This document shows positions 1-11,400 of a stretch of DNA of 64,000 nt, one piece after another. This DNA is from Bacteroides sp. AN502(2024) (GTDB lineage: Bacteria; Bacteroidota; Bacteroidia; Bacteroidales; Bacteroidaceae). Both the position numbers and the translations under genes were made by a program. Every line of letters starts with the position of its first letter. Within the stretch, counting starts at the first letter, position 1. The notes below the pieces were generated by a model. It was not told where the DNA came from. It saw nothing but the letters and a program-made list of their open reading frames with translations, and did no database searches. The DNA is taken from positions 143,549-207,548 of the forward strand of contig NZ_JBGFSP010000009.1 in assembly GCF_041227145.1 (NCBI RefSeq). Reading direction: 5' to 3'.

Positions 1-3000
1 GTCTTTGTAGATGAAGAAAAGCGAATATGGCTCGCCAATTATCCCACCGGAATCACAATAATGGATAATCGCTATGAAAATTATCATTGGATGAAACATT
101 CCATGAATAATCACCAATCGCTAATCAACGATCAGGTACATGCAGTCATTGAAGATGAGGATGGTGATTTATGGTTTGGAACCAGTAATGGTATTAGTCT
201 TTATCAGTCAAAAGTAGGTAAATGGCACTCGTTCCTAAGTTCTTTTGACCCACAGAAAAAAGATAAAAACCATATCTTTATTACTTTATGCGAAGTATCT
301 CCCGGTATTATATGGGCAGGTGGATTTACTTCTGGCATTTATAAAATAAACAAGCATACATTGTCGGTTGAATACTTCTCTCCTTACCTGCTTTCCCAGG
401 TTAATATGCGCCCGGATAAGTATATTCGCGATATAGTTAAGGATTCGAGAGGATATGTCTGGTCGGGAGGATATTATAATCTAAAATGTTTTAATCTGGC
501 AACTAACAGTGTCCGTTTATATCCGGGGTTGAATGCTATCACATCGATTGTTGAAAAAGACGAAGAAAATATGTGGATCGGAACCGTTAGCGGATTGTAT
601 TTGTTAAATAGGAATACCGGTGAATATCAGTTTATTGAAATGGAAATAGGAGCCGCTTATATCAATGCGCTTTATCAGGCAGATGATGGATTGCTATATA
701 TCGGAACAAATGGTGGGGGAGTATTTGTGTACAATCATCAAAATAAAACATTCGAGCACTATTTTTCTGATAATTCCGCCTTGGTTTCAAACAGAATATT
801 TACAATACTGCCGGAAATAAACGGGCGTATAATGATGAGTACAGAGAATGGGATCACCTGTTTTCATATTAAAGAGAAGATATTCAATAACTGGACTAGA
901 GGAGAAGGATTGTTACCTGCCTATTTTAATGCATCTGCCGGAACAGTGCGTAAAAATAAAAGCTTTGTATTTGGAAGTACAGATGGAGCGATTGAATTTC
1001 CGGAGAATGTAACGTTTCCCAAGTATGAATTCACGAGATTGATATTCAGCGATTTTTATCTTTCCTATCAACCAATTTATCCAGGCGACAAAGGCTCTCC
1101 CCTACAGAAAAATATTGATGAAACGGATGTACTGGAACTTAAATATGATGAGAATACTTTTTCATTCGGAGTCTCTACAATCAATTATGACTCACCGGGA
1201 AATGTATTATACTCTTGGAAGCTGGAAGGATTTTATGAGAAATGGACGCAACCTGGAGATAATAATTTGATTCGTTTCACCAATTTACCTCCGGGCAAAT
1301 ATACCCTCCATGTACGTGCAGTATCTAAAGAAGAACATGATATTGTTTTTCAGGAACGTACGATGAAAATCGTCATCAGACACCCTTTCTGGTTGAGTTG
1401 GTGGGCTATTTTGTGCTATATATTGCTTGTAATCGGAGGGTTTTATTTCATTCTACGTATGATAAATCTAAAAAAACAAAAGAAGGTATCTGATGAAAAA
1501 ACACAGTTCTTCATTAATACAGCTCATGATATACGTACTCCGTTAACTTTGATAAAAGCACCTTTGCAGGAATTGTTGGAAGAAGAAACTCTTACCGACA
1601 ATGGAATAGCCCGTACGAACATTGCATTGAGGAATGTGGAAGTTCTTCTACGACTGGTCAGCAGTCTGATTAACTTTGAACGAACAGATGTATATTCCTC
1701 TAAAATGAGTGTTTCAGAGTATGAGTTGAATACCTACATGAATGAAGTATATGATACATTCTCTTCTTATGCAGCCATTAAGCACATAGAGTATACATAC
1801 GAAAGTAGTTTCGGCTATATGAATGTGTGGTTTGATAAGGAGAAGATGGATTCTATTTTGAAGAATATAATATCGAATTCATTGAAATATACTCCGGAAA
1901 ATGGAAAGATCAGCATTTCCGTATCAGATACGGATGATTCATGGAAAGTGATAATCAAAGATACAGGTATAGGTATTCCTACCAGTGAGCAAAGTAAATT
2001 GTTCAAGCTACATTTTCGTGCCAGCAATGCTATTAACTCTAAAGTGGCGGGTAGTGGTATAGGATTAGTGCTGGTAGGAAAACTGGTCAGCCTTCATGGG
2101 GGGAAGATTAGCGTGGAGAGTGTTGAACATCAAGGAACGACAGTCAAAATTGTTTTTCCGAAAAGCAATAAAAACTTTCAAAACACTAGCAAGGAAACAT
2201 CCTTGAAGTTTGAAACGTTGGCTCCTGTATTACCCGCTCCGAATGTTCCGGCAAAGGCAGCTGCCACCGTAGATAATCCAAATTCACAACGGATTCTTGT
2301 TGTAGAAGACAACGATGAGCTACGCTCTTATTTGGTCAGTTCATTATCTTCTATATATAATGTACAAGCTTGCGCCAATGGGAAAGAAGCATTGATTATT
2401 ATAAAAGAATTTTGGCCGGAACTGGTACTTTCTGATATTATGATGCCGGAGATGGGAGGAAAAGAATTGTGTGCCGCCATCAAAAGTGACATTGAAACTT
2501 CCCATATTCCTGTATTGTTGCTAACGGCTTTAGGAGATGAAAACAATGTTCTTGACGGTCTGTCCATTGGTGCTGACGAATACCTTATCAAACCATTCAG
2601 CGTGAAAATTTTACGGGCAAATATTGCTAATTTACTGGCTAATCGGGAACTGTTGCGAATGAGGTTTGCCAATTCGGATATAGAAATAGAAGCAAAGGTC
2701 CCGTCTGCAAACGGTACTAACAGTCTTGACTGGAAGTTCATCTCAAATGTAAAGAAGATTGTAGATGAGAATATAAACAACCCGGAATTTACAGTTGATC
2801 AGCTTTGTGAATTAAATAACATGAGTCGTACCAGTTTCTATTGTAAGTTGAAAACATTGACGGGACAGTCTCCGACAGAATTTATTCGGGTGATGCGCTT
2901 GAAACGTGCTACACAATTATTGAAAGAGGGTAAATATGTTATTAATGAAATTGCAGACATGACGGGATTCTCTGATAGTAAATATTTCCGGGAAGTATTT

Positions 3001-3063
3001 AAAAAATATTACAAGATGAGCCCGACCGAATATGCTAAGTATACATCACACAATCTACAATGA
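1..3063 (+). CDS. Hybrid two-component system sensor/regulator (HTCS), 5'-truncated by window
   Basis: The reading frame is open from base 1, so the gene begins upstream. It encodes the C-terminal ~1,020 residues of a one-protein sensor kinase/response regulator that detects a glycan fragment in the periplasm and activates a neighbouring utilization locus. In order there are beta-propeller (Reg_prop) repeats, a Y_Y_Y domain, one membrane helix (about nt 1390-1465), a HisKA H-box (AHDIRTPLTL, about nt 1520), a HATPase with N-box NIISNSLKYTP and GSGIGL, a receiver domain (SDIMMPEMGG; K in LIKPF), and an AraC-type HTH ending in the usual MTGFSDSKYFREVFKKYY. The architecture is complete from the propeller on. 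It converges on the GH2 gene and overlaps its 3' end by 55 bp. The likely target is the locus at 3-13.7 kb. Confidence 0.95.
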   Translation, partial: VFVDEEKRIWLANYPTGITIMDNRYENYHWMKHSMNNHQSLINDQVHAVIEDEDGDLWFGTSNGISLYQSKVGKWHSFLSSFDPQKKDKNHIFITLCEVSPGIIWAGGFTSGIYKINKHTLSVEYFSPYLLSQVNMRPDKYIRDIVKDSRGYVWSGGYYNLKCFNLATNSVRLYPGLNAITSIVEKDEENMWIGTVSGLYLLNRNTGEYQFIEMEIGAAYINALYQADDGLLYIGTNGGGVFVYNHQNKTFEHYFSDNSALVSNRIFTILPEINGRIMMSTENGITCFHIKEKIFNNWTRGEGLLPAYFNASAGTVRKNKSFVFGSTDGAIEFPENVTFPKYEFTRLIFSDFYLSYQPIYPGDKGSPLQKNIDETDVLELKYDENTFSFGVSTINYDSPGNVLYSWKLEGFYEKWTQPGDNNLIRFTNLPPGKYTLHVRAVSKEEHDIVFQERTMKIVIRHPFWLSWWAILCYILLVIGGFYFILRMINLKKQKKVSDEKTQFFINTAHDIRTPLTLIKAPLQELLEEETLTDNGIARTNIALRNVEVLLRLVSSLINFERTDVYSSKMSVSEYELNTYMNEVYDTFSSYAAIKHIEYTYESSFGYMNVWFDKEKMDSILKNIISNSLKYTPENGKISISVSDTDDSWKVIIKDTGIGIPTSEQSKLFKLHFRASNAINSKVAGSGIGLVLVGKLVSLHGGKISVESVEHQGTTVKIVFPKSNKNFQNTSKETSLKFETLAPVLPAPNVPAKAAATVDNPNSQRILVVEDNDELRSYLVSSLSSIYNVQACANGKEALIIIKEFWPELVLSDIMMPEMGGKELCAAIKSDIETSHIPVLLLTALGDENNVLDGLSIGADEYLIKPFSVKILRANIANLLANRELLRMRFANSDIEIEAKVPSANGTNSLDWKFISNVKKIVDENINNPEFTVDQLCELNNMSRTSFYCKLKTLTGQSPTEFIRVMRLKRATQLLKEGKYVINEIADMTGFSDSKYFREVFKKYYKMSPTEYAKYTSHNLQ

Positions 3064-5096
3064 AAGCTATCACTCAAAGACAACTTCTTATTAGTGGAAA
3101 CAACCTTTATTTCATTTTCACCTGGTTGCAACTCTACATTTTCCCATTCCAGAATAGCGTACGAATCCGGTCTTGCTTTACCATAACTCTTTCCATTTAC
3201 AAATAATTCTGCTTCTGCCTGATTCGTGAAAGCGATAATTGTTTGCAAACGTTGCGTACGCACTGTATTACGTTTTCCTGTCAAATATAGCATGGGTTCT
3301 TCCCTATTCCAGTTGGCCTTGTAAAAGTAAAAGGCATCTTTACGAACTTTCCGGTCGAAGGTAACCAAACCTTTATCATTAATTCCGGGACGATCTCCTT
3401 CAGTACGATGTGCAGCGCCAAAATCAAACATATTCCATACGAAGCTTCCCCATACATAAGGACGGGAAGAAATTGTTTTCCAATTTTCAATGTGATAAAA
3501 CGTCTGCCAGTTTTCCGGATGCCACCAGCTGGCCGGCACTGTTTTAACTACCGAATCTTGTTGGTGGTAAATACTTGCACCGGCACCATATTCACTGATA
3601 GCTATGCGTATTTCCGGATGATCCTTATGCATTCGATCCAACCATCTCCCCAAATCAGCAGGCATACCGCCATACCATCCATCATAACGGTTCCAGGCAA
3701 TAGCATCTGTTATGAAATTCAAATCTCCCATTTGATTACTTGCAGAGGTCGTAAATCGGGTAGGATCTTCCTGATGTGCCAGCACATTTAATTCTTTGAT
3801 GTACTCAACCGGATTATCTCCCAACTCCGTCAACTCATTAAACAAACCCCATACACAAATAGAAGGATGATTGTAATGTTGACGAATCAGTTCTTTGAGC
3901 TGTTCCTTTCCGTTGGCACGGAAAGCAGGTGAATCCACAAAACCTTTGTCATTATACCCACCAGGGCCCACAAAAGGTATTTCAGCCCATACAATAATAC
4001 CATTCTTATCCATCAAATCATAAAAATAAGTGCCCTGCGGATAATGTGCCAGCCGAACAGCATTCACTCCCATTTCCAACATCAATGCCACATCTTCCTC
4101 ATGGTGTTGCGGGCGCAACGCATTTCCCACCTCACTCCTATCCTGGTGACGACAAACACCTTGAAGAGGCAAATGTTTTCCATTCAGGAAAAAACCTTTA
4201 TCAGGCACGATCCGGTAAAAACGAAGTCCTAACGGTTGTATGACACAATCTGCCATCCGACCATTCCGGGAAAGAGTCACTTCCACCTGATAAAGGAAAG
4301 GATCCTGACGACCATTCCATAAGTGAGGTTGATCTATTTCAAATGTAAATTCCTGCTGCATGGCTGCATTTCCAGAAAGATTCACCTTCTTTGTTTCTTC
4401 TTTCACAATCCTTCGACCATCTAACAGGCGTACATTAAGCTCCACTTCCCGATTACCACTATTTCCGTTTGATAAGTCAACAACGGTCCGTACCTTAGCA
4501 TACTCATGACTCACACTATCCTGTATCAGACGTACCCCGGGAGAAGCATAATCCAAAGGAGAGATACACGTCTCATCAGTAATCAGCAAATGTACATCAC
4601 GATAAATACCTCCATAGAAATTGAAATCACCGACTAGAGGCATAATATCCAACTGTTCGCTATTGTTTACCCGTACCCATATAGAGTTTTCTTTCCCATA
4701 TTCCACTTTTTCAGTTATTTCGAAGATAAAAGCTCCATATCCTCCACGATGCTCACCTATATGACGATGATTTATAAATACATCCGCAATGGTATTCACT
4801 CCTTCGAAACGAATGAAAAGACGCTTTCCTTTCCATTCGGAACGAATGAATAAATCCTTCTCATAATTGCCGATTCCCCGTTTATAATCTATTTTCCCGG
4901 ACAAAGCATCCTGCGCATTCCAAGTATGAGGCAAATCAACCCTTACCTCTATCCCTTTCTGCACTTGATGTGAGAATCGGAATCTCCAATCATTATTTAG
5001 CAAGATATCCTGTCGCTGGGCAAACATCGACATACCGTAAAACATGAATAAAACCACCGATACCCAACGGTTAGAGTGTAAAAAAAGTGCTTTCAT
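3009..5096 (-). CDS. Glycoside hydrolase family 2 enzyme (beta-galactosidase-like)
   Basis: This is a 695-residue exported GH2 glycosidase that would release a non-reducing beta-linked sugar, probably in the periplasm. The signal peptide runs from MKALFLHS to about MFAQ. The jelly-roll sugar-binding domain starts at LLNNDWRFRF, an Ig-like domain follows, and a TIM barrel carries the general acid/base Glu in WGLFNELTE (about residue 420) and the nucleophile Glu in SEYGAGAS (about residue 501). Its start codon lies 1 bp after the sulfatase stop, so the two are probably translationally coupled. The C-terminal ~18 residues read into the end of the convergent sensor gene and look unlike a normal GH2 ending, perhaps because the original stop was lost. 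The exact specificity (galactosidase, glucuronidase or other) cannot be read from the sequence. Confidence 0.9.
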   Translation of the reverse strand: MKALFLHSNRWVSVVLFMFYGMSMFAQRQDILLNNDWRFRFSHQVQKGIEVRVDLPHTWNAQDALSGKIDYKRGIGNYEKDLFIRSEWKGKRLFIRFEGVNTIADVFINHRHIGEHRGGYGAFIFEITEKVEYGKENSIWVRVNNSEQLDIMPLVGDFNFYGGIYRDVHLLITDETCISPLDYASPGVRLIQDSVSHEYAKVRTVVDLSNGNSGNREVELNVRLLDGRRIVKEETKKVNLSGNAAMQQEFTFEIDQPHLWNGRQDPFLYQVEVTLSRNGRMADCVIQPLGLRFYRIVPDKGFFLNGKHLPLQGVCRHQDRSEVGNALRPQHHEEDVALMLEMGVNAVRLAHYPQGTYFYDLMDKNGIIVWAEIPFVGPGGYNDKGFVDSPAFRANGKEQLKELIRQHYNHPSICVWGLFNELTELGDNPVEYIKELNVLAHQEDPTRFTTSASNQMGDLNFITDAIAWNRYDGWYGGMPADLGRWLDRMHKDHPEIRIAISEYGAGASIYHQQDSVVKTVPASWWHPENWQTFYHIENWKTISSRPYVWGSFVWNMFDFGAAHRTEGDRPGINDKGLVTFDRKVRKDAFYFYKANWNREEPMLYLTGKRNTVRTQRLQTIIAFTNQAEAELFVNGKSYGKARPDSYAILEWENVELQPGENEIKVVSTNKKLSLSDSFHCRLCDVYLAYSVGLIL

Positions 5097-5097
5097 A

Positions 5098-6537
5098 TTA
5101 TTTCCTTAATGATGATTTCTTTACTCTGATAAAAGAAGATAATGACTCGACCTTATTTTTATATCTTTTCTCATCTACCCGGTTCTTATTTTCCTTCTTG
5201 TCAATCTGATGATCGAACAACATACTGGCTTTCTTCACCTCGCCTTTCATCCATTCCGCATAACTATAACGCCGGTCAACAGCATTATCTCCTCCTTCCC
5301 ACTGAATATAGACTTCATCTTTCGTCTTAGCTTTCAGATTCTTGAAAACCCCGGCAAAGCTTTGCCCGCTTAACTGTTTAGCAGGGACAGGAAGTTTACA
5401 AAGTTCACATAAAGTCGGATATAAATCAACAAATTCAACCATTGATTTCGTTTTTCCCTTTTTCATTCCCGGAACACGGATAATCAACGGTACATGAGTA
5501 GAAGTATCCATCAGATTATGCTTACCTATAAAATTATGTTCTCCCAGATTCCAGCCATGGTCCCCCAGCAAAACTACAATTGTATTATCCGATAAATCCA
5601 ATTCATTCAACGCATCCAGTACTTTTCCGATCTGTGCATCCACATAACTCAAACAAGCATAATATCCATGCTTTACCTCCCGTTGGAATTCAATATCACT
5701 CGTATCCGTAACCCGTGCATACGCATATATCTCACTCGAATTACGAACCTGCTCCGGCACTCCTTCTGGTCGGAAACGATTGGTAGCCAAAGGTATTTTT
5801 TCCCGTTTATATAAATCCCAATATTTCTTCGGGGCATTGAACGGCAAATGAGGTTTCCAGAAACCACAAGCCAGAAAGAAAGGCTTGCCTATATCTTTCA
5901 TACGTTTCAAGTCACGAATAACCCGATTCGCCAGTTTACCGTCATCATAGGCGGTATCAGGCACATCAGCAGATTCGCAGAAAGGTCCTCTCATCGTTTT
6001 CGGATTAATTGTTTTTCCCGACTCCGAGTTCATCCAAAGCTCCCATTTGTTATACTCCGCCCAATATACATCATATCCATCCGGATGATTCCGGTAAGGA
6101 GGCTCGCTCCATGAATCCGCATGATCGCTGATATGATGAAAAACCTTGCCGTCTGATATCGTATGATAGCCATTTCGGGTGAACCATCCCGAAACAGGTA
6201 TTGCTTCAGGACAATCTTTGCCGGCATAGGCGGAAAAGCTGATAAACCGATCGGGATAATGAGGATATACCCCCGTCAATAAACTGGCCCGGGACGCCCC
6301 GCTCACAGGAATATTACAATACGCATTCTGAAACAGGACACCACTTGCCGCCAACCGGTCCATATTAGGAGTTTTCACGGCATCCACCCCGTAACAACCC
6401 AGTTCGGGACGCATATCATCAGCCATTATAAAAAGCACATTCATTCGGGATACATCCTGTTGCGCCCGTAGCATAGACGAGATGCAGCAAGCTGTTCCAC
6501 AAAGAAGCGTATATTTTATTGATATTCTGTTCTTCAT
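5098..6537 (-). CDS. Sulfatase of the S1 family (iduronate-2-sulfatase-like), Ser-type
   Basis: This is an exported sulfatase of about 479 residues that would remove sulfate esters from a glycan. The N-terminus has a hydrophobic signal, then NVLFIMADDMRPELG, the metal-binding Asp pair typical of the family. The formylglycine signature is SGASRASLLTG (about residue 79), so the catalytic residue comes from Ser and needs a radical-SAM maturase, which is not in this window. LLGDHGWNLGEH carries the second metal site. I chose the ATG at 6537, which gives a clean signal peptide with an AAGG-like site upstream; an in-frame ATG at 6561 adds eight residues. It sits between susD and the GH2 gene on the same strand, which supports a sulfated substrate for the locus. 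Confidence 0.9.
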   Translation of the reverse strand: MKNRISIKYTLLCGTACCISSMLRAQQDVSRMNVLFIMADDMRPELGCYGVDAVKTPNMDRLAASGVLFQNAYCNIPVSGASRASLLTGVYPHYPDRFISFSAYAGKDCPEAIPVSGWFTRNGYHTISDGKVFHHISDHADSWSEPPYRNHPDGYDVYWAEYNKWELWMNSESGKTINPKTMRGPFCESADVPDTAYDDGKLANRVIRDLKRMKDIGKPFFLACGFWKPHLPFNAPKKYWDLYKREKIPLATNRFRPEGVPEQVRNSSEIYAYARVTDTSDIEFQREVKHGYYACLSYVDAQIGKVLDALNELDLSDNTIVVLLGDHGWNLGEHNFIGKHNLMDTSTHVPLIIRVPGMKKGKTKSMVEFVDLYPTLCELCKLPVPAKQLSGQSFAGVFKNLKAKTKDEVYIQWEGGDNAVDRRYSYAEWMKGEVKKASMLFDHQIDKKENKNRVDEKRYKNKVESLSSFIRVKKSSLRK

Positions 6538-6605
6538 TTTCGACCTTATCAAGACCTGCAATATACTAAAATATTACAGGTCTTATGCATCATTTCAATT
6601 CAAAA

Positions 6606-8420
6606 TTATTTTGTCCATACCGGATTTTGTTCCAGATTCGTATTTAAAGCCAATTGTTTTAAAGGCAACGGATACAAATAATAATGTTCCTGCCATCCGG
6701 TGGGGGTATCGAAGAAATAAACATATCCTTCATCAGCACCTGCGCCACCCGTTACTTTCAATTTCTTGGCCGAAGCTCCCGTCACATACACACCCAACGG
6801 TTGTTTATTTACATACTCCCCTTTCTTCCATCTGCGCAAATCATCCAGCCGGAACCCTTCACCCATCAACTCAACTCGTCTCTCCCTGCGCACTTCCCAT
6901 AAAAGAGCGGGAACGGAAGGATCACGCTTCGGATCAAAACCTTCATTAATATCATTTACCACCATTTTGGCTACATGAGCCCTTGCACGAAGTTTATTGA
7001 TAGACTTGTCCGCAGCAGCCTGGTCAAACTTGTTCAATTCGCACATGGCTTCGGCATAATTAACCATCACCTCACCCATACGGAACAGCGGAGCATCTGT
7101 TGTATTCACCCCAGTTGCGTTGGTAGCTACAGTATGTGTATTGTAATATTTCCATACCCAGAATCCCATCTGCGAAGCGTTCCAGCCCTGTCCCCAGTTC
7201 ATGTTCTTAAAGTGAGGTTGTCCTTGCACAGTGAATCCTTTGAAGTTGGAAGATGGCAAACGATGATAAGTCTCACCGGAAATTGTAGCCAATAAATCTA
7301 TAAATTCCCTGTCCTGTGCGTTATCCGTATGCTTCCATCCGGCCGTACTGGGTCCGTTTTCTTTCTTCACCATATATGGAGGACATACCGTCAGATATAA
7401 CCGGTAATCACGATCACGGAATTGTCCATAAATATCTTTGTCACCTCCATAACGGCTGGTCGTTGTACTGATCGGTCGTCCATCCGTACAAAGATAACTG
7501 TCCACCGCATCTTTAGTAGCTTCAATATAAGATTCACCTGTACGCACCATACGGGTTAAGCCATGCATCAATTGTCCGGTTTCATAAGCCTTATATAAAA
7601 GAATACCCGTTACTCCATCCAATGTCTCCGAGTTAAACAGTTCATCGTACTTAGGATGTACATCCGGATATTGACGAATCACCTCTTCGGAAGCACGGAC
7701 ACATTCTTTTAAATAAGTATCCGCATCCGACAAACCATGATATTTTCTCCAAGTTCCTTCAAACAAAGCAAAACGGGAAATAAGAGCCTTTACCACATAC
7801 ATGTTGATTGTGTTTTTCCCATCCGCTTCGATATCCTTACCAATATGTTCTTCCGCATACTTCAGATTAGACAGAATATTGGAAGCCACCAAATCACGAC
7901 TATCCCGTTTGCCATATAGCTCGGGACTTTCCTCTGTCAAAGCGTGCTCTACCCAAGGAATACCACCAAATTTAGAAAGCATCTGAAAGTACTTGTATGA
8001 ACGGAAAAAATATCCCACACTTCGCCAATGCTCCTTTTCAATATCATTCATTTTAGAATGATCAATATTATCAAGCATCAGATTAACACGACGGATATAA
8101 TCGTAATCCCAATCATTAGACTCATCCGTAGCCTTTGCTTTGCGATATGCCCATTGACCTTCATATCCATTCAATCCTTTGATCATATTATCCGATTCAA
8201 AATCACCACGGAAAATTTCATCCGTTTGCCTTGTATCATACGCATATCCGAAGAACACATTATACAATCCCCATGTATACGTTTTAAAGTTATCATAGGT
8301 AGTAAAGACCGATGATTCTGTCTGCTGTCCCTTGGGATAAACCTCCAGAAATTCGTCATTCAGACAAGACGACATCAACAAACAAAGACTAACGCTTACA
8401 CATAGTATATATTTACTCAT
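6606..8420 (-). CDS. SusD/RagB-family surface glycan-binding lipoprotein
   Basis: This 604-residue outer-membrane lipoprotein forms the lid of the neighbouring SusC transporter and binds the glycan at the cell surface. The signal peptide ends in the lipobox LMSSC with Cys19, followed by the typical FLEVYPKGQQTESSVFTTYDNF start of the SusD fold. The RagB/SusD C-terminal region includes an LWEVRRERRVELMGEG segment, which is characteristic of the family. The stop lies 69 bp upstream of the sulfatase start, and the start lies 28 bp after the SusC stop, so the genes form one operon. The length and order match ordinary SusC/SusD pairs. The bound sugar cannot be deduced. Confidence 0.96.
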   Translation of the reverse strand: MSKYILCVSVSLCLLMSSCLNDEFLEVYPKGQQTESSVFTTYDNFKTYTWGLYNVFFGYAYDTRQTDEIFRGDFESDNMIKGLNGYEGQWAYRKAKATDESNDWDYDYIRRVNLMLDNIDHSKMNDIEKEHWRSVGYFFRSYKYFQMLSKFGGIPWVEHALTEESPELYGKRDSRDLVASNILSNLKYAEEHIGKDIEADGKNTINMYVVKALISRFALFEGTWRKYHGLSDADTYLKECVRASEEVIRQYPDVHPKYDELFNSETLDGVTGILLYKAYETGQLMHGLTRMVRTGESYIEATKDAVDSYLCTDGRPISTTTSRYGGDKDIYGQFRDRDYRLYLTVCPPYMVKKENGPSTAGWKHTDNAQDREFIDLLATISGETYHRLPSSNFKGFTVQGQPHFKNMNWGQGWNASQMGFWVWKYYNTHTVATNATGVNTTDAPLFRMGEVMVNYAEAMCELNKFDQAAADKSINKLRARAHVAKMVVNDINEGFDPKRDPSVPALLWEVRRERRVELMGEGFRLDDLRRWKKGEYVNKQPLGVYVTGASAKKLKVTGGAGADEGYVYFFDTPTGWQEHYYLYPLPLKQLALNTNLEQNPVWTK

Positions 8421-8448
8421 AATAATAACTCTTTAAGTTGTGAAACAA

Positions 8449-11400
8449 TCAGAATGAAAGATTTACCCCGAACGAATACTGTCTCATATACGGATAGGTA
8501 AAACCACGTTGTCCTAAATCATCCGTGACAGAACGTTCCGGATCAAGTCCCTTCGGCAAGTGATCGAACGTATAAAGATTCTCACCACTGAAGAAAACAG
8601 CCAGATTATTAACTCCAATCTTACTTATCCACTTGGACGGGAAATTATAAGAAAGCGTTATATTACGAATACTTAAGTACGATCCATCCTGTAAATAACG
8701 AGTTTGGACACGTGTATTGGCATTTGTATTTCCGGCTGCTTTCTCATAAATACGGGGGAAATAACTAGTTGTATTTTCCGGGGTCCAATAATTCAACTGT
8801 GAATCGTAAACGGTAGTCCAGGCATCATAATGCGGATAAAACAAATCGTTCATCACCCACAAATCCCGTTTACCTACTCCTTGCAGCAAGAATGACAGAG
8901 AAAAACCGTTCCAACTTGCACTGCCGTGAATACCATACTGATAACGCCGGGTATTATTACCGATGATTTTACGGTCTCCCGGATCTTTCGTTGTACTGGT
9001 TCCGTTGTTGATGATATTGTTACCATCCAAATCTTTATATAATATATCTCCCGGATTCGGATTATACCCTTCCACTTTGGCAATACCCGTTTTCAATTTA
9101 CCTTCCGCATCGAAATCGTCTGCCGTATATAAACGATCGGTCTCATATCCCCAAATCTCACCCAGTTCCATTCCTACACGATAGGTTTCATTACCATTCT
9201 TGTCCTTACCGAATAATCCTGTTTCGTTATTGTATTTAGTAATCTTTGTTTTCGAATCGTACAGATTGAAACCTAAGCCATATTTCACTTTCCCGATCTG
9301 ATCGTTCCAATCAACAGATATTTCCCAACCTTTAGAACGAAGATCAGCTGTATTCTGTAAAGGAGCACTTGCACCTAATACACCCGGAAGTTCAGAACCC
9401 GGAGCAAGCATACCCTTGGTATCCCTACGATACCAGTCGAATACCATATTCAATCTGTTATCCAATAATCCAAGGTCGAATCCCACATCAATTGTCGTCA
9501 CTTTTTCCCAAGTAAAACTATTACTAACCAATGCGGCAGGTTTCAAGGTAGTAACTTTACTACCGGAAACAGTCCAATAAGCTTGCTCTGCATCCATGCC
9601 GGGAATGTATGCGTAAGGAGTGATACTTTGATTTCCTATGTTACCCCAAGAACCACGTAATTTCAAGTTGGAAAGAACTGAATTCAAAGGTTTCATAAAT
9701 GCTTCCTCGCTGATACGCCATCCGACGGAAACAGAAGGGAAGAAACCGAAACGGCTATTCTTCGGGAATTTGGAAGAACCGTCATAACGTCCGTTCGTTT
9801 CAAGCAAATACTTACCGGCAAACGAATAGTTGAGACGATAGAACAACCCTCTTACCGTATAACGTTCAAATTTGTCTTTGGCAAAATAATCACCTGTCGA
9901 CTGCGAGATAGACGGCAGCTCTTCATTAATCATATTCATACGCGACATCTCCGCATAACGGTAGTCACTACTTTCCTGATTGAAACCTCCCATCACCGTT
10001 ACATCATGTTTGCCCCACGAATTGCTATAGTTAGCATAGAAGTTCAATGCATTATAATCCGTAATGCCATTGGAGTATTCATACTTGGAATTGGCAGTGG
10101 AAACTTCTTTCACAAAGTTGCCTCCATGTGCATAATAGAACTTCTTCTCAAATTTCGTTTTTTCATTACTTAGATGATTGAATGTATACTCACCGATCAA
10201 CTTCACATTCTTTAAGGGAGTGATCGTCACCTTGCCGAAGACGCGAAGATTATTCTTCTGAATAGTGGTCGGATAGGCCAGATCAATCAAGTTACGAGGA
10301 GTATTGACCGGTAATTCTTCACCGTCGAGATTCATTGTTCCGGTAGGGAAATAAGAAGGGAATGCGACTGCTGCTCCCCATATACCATACCCTCCGGAAG
10401 TTTCCGGCAATGAAGAGTTGGAGTTCGTATATTTAATATCCAATTCCGGAGTAATCCATGAAAATACGTCCGAGCGGAGATAAGATGACACGTTGTAACG
10501 TTTGTACGTATCTTTATCCGAAGCCAGCACCCCATTTTCATTGACCATACCGAAGGAGAAGCGATAAGAAATATCTTTCGTACCACCGCCTACCGAAATA
10601 TTATGAGTTTGCTGGAAGCCGATCTCCATCATATCATCGAAAAGATCAGTTTCCGCCAAGCTGTAGCGCAGCCCGTCCACCATAGCATAACCATCCGGAT
10701 ATGCAGACGGATTGGCATTATATTCCTTCAAAAGTCCCAACCAAGTATTTACGTTCTGACCGGTTTGATAATTGATCGTCCCCATATCTTTATAAGCTTG
10801 TACCGTTTGGAGTGGAGTAGCCTTATGAGGCATATTGGCAGGTCTGCTAAAGGAGAAATTATTCGAATAATTAATAGAAAGTTTAGTTGCCTCCGAACCT
10901 TTCTTCGTCGTAATCAGAATCACACCGAAAGCTGCCCGTGCTCCATAAATAGCGGAAGATGCCGCATCCTTCAAAACAGTCACTGATTCGATATCGTTCG
11001 GATCGAGCATATTAATATCCATCTCCACATTATCTACCAGCACCAGCGGTTTTCCATTCTTATCCAGACTGTTGACACCACGAATATTGAAACTCATTTC
11101 TTCACCGGGCCTTCCTGAATTACCTGTAATCTGCAAGCCAGGCATTGCCCCTTTCAAAGCGTCACTTACAGACACCACCGGACGATCACCTAAAACATCA
11201 TCCATTTTCACACTACTCACCGCACCTGTCAGGTTTGCTTTCTTTTGTACGCCGTAGCCCACAACGACAATTTCATCTATTAACCGGGTATCTTCTTTCA
11301 GAGTTACATGGAGAGGACGTTGATCTTTTACCACCACTTCCTGTGTGGCATAGCCGATATACGATATGGATAAACGGTCATTCGGAGTGACCGTCAAGGA

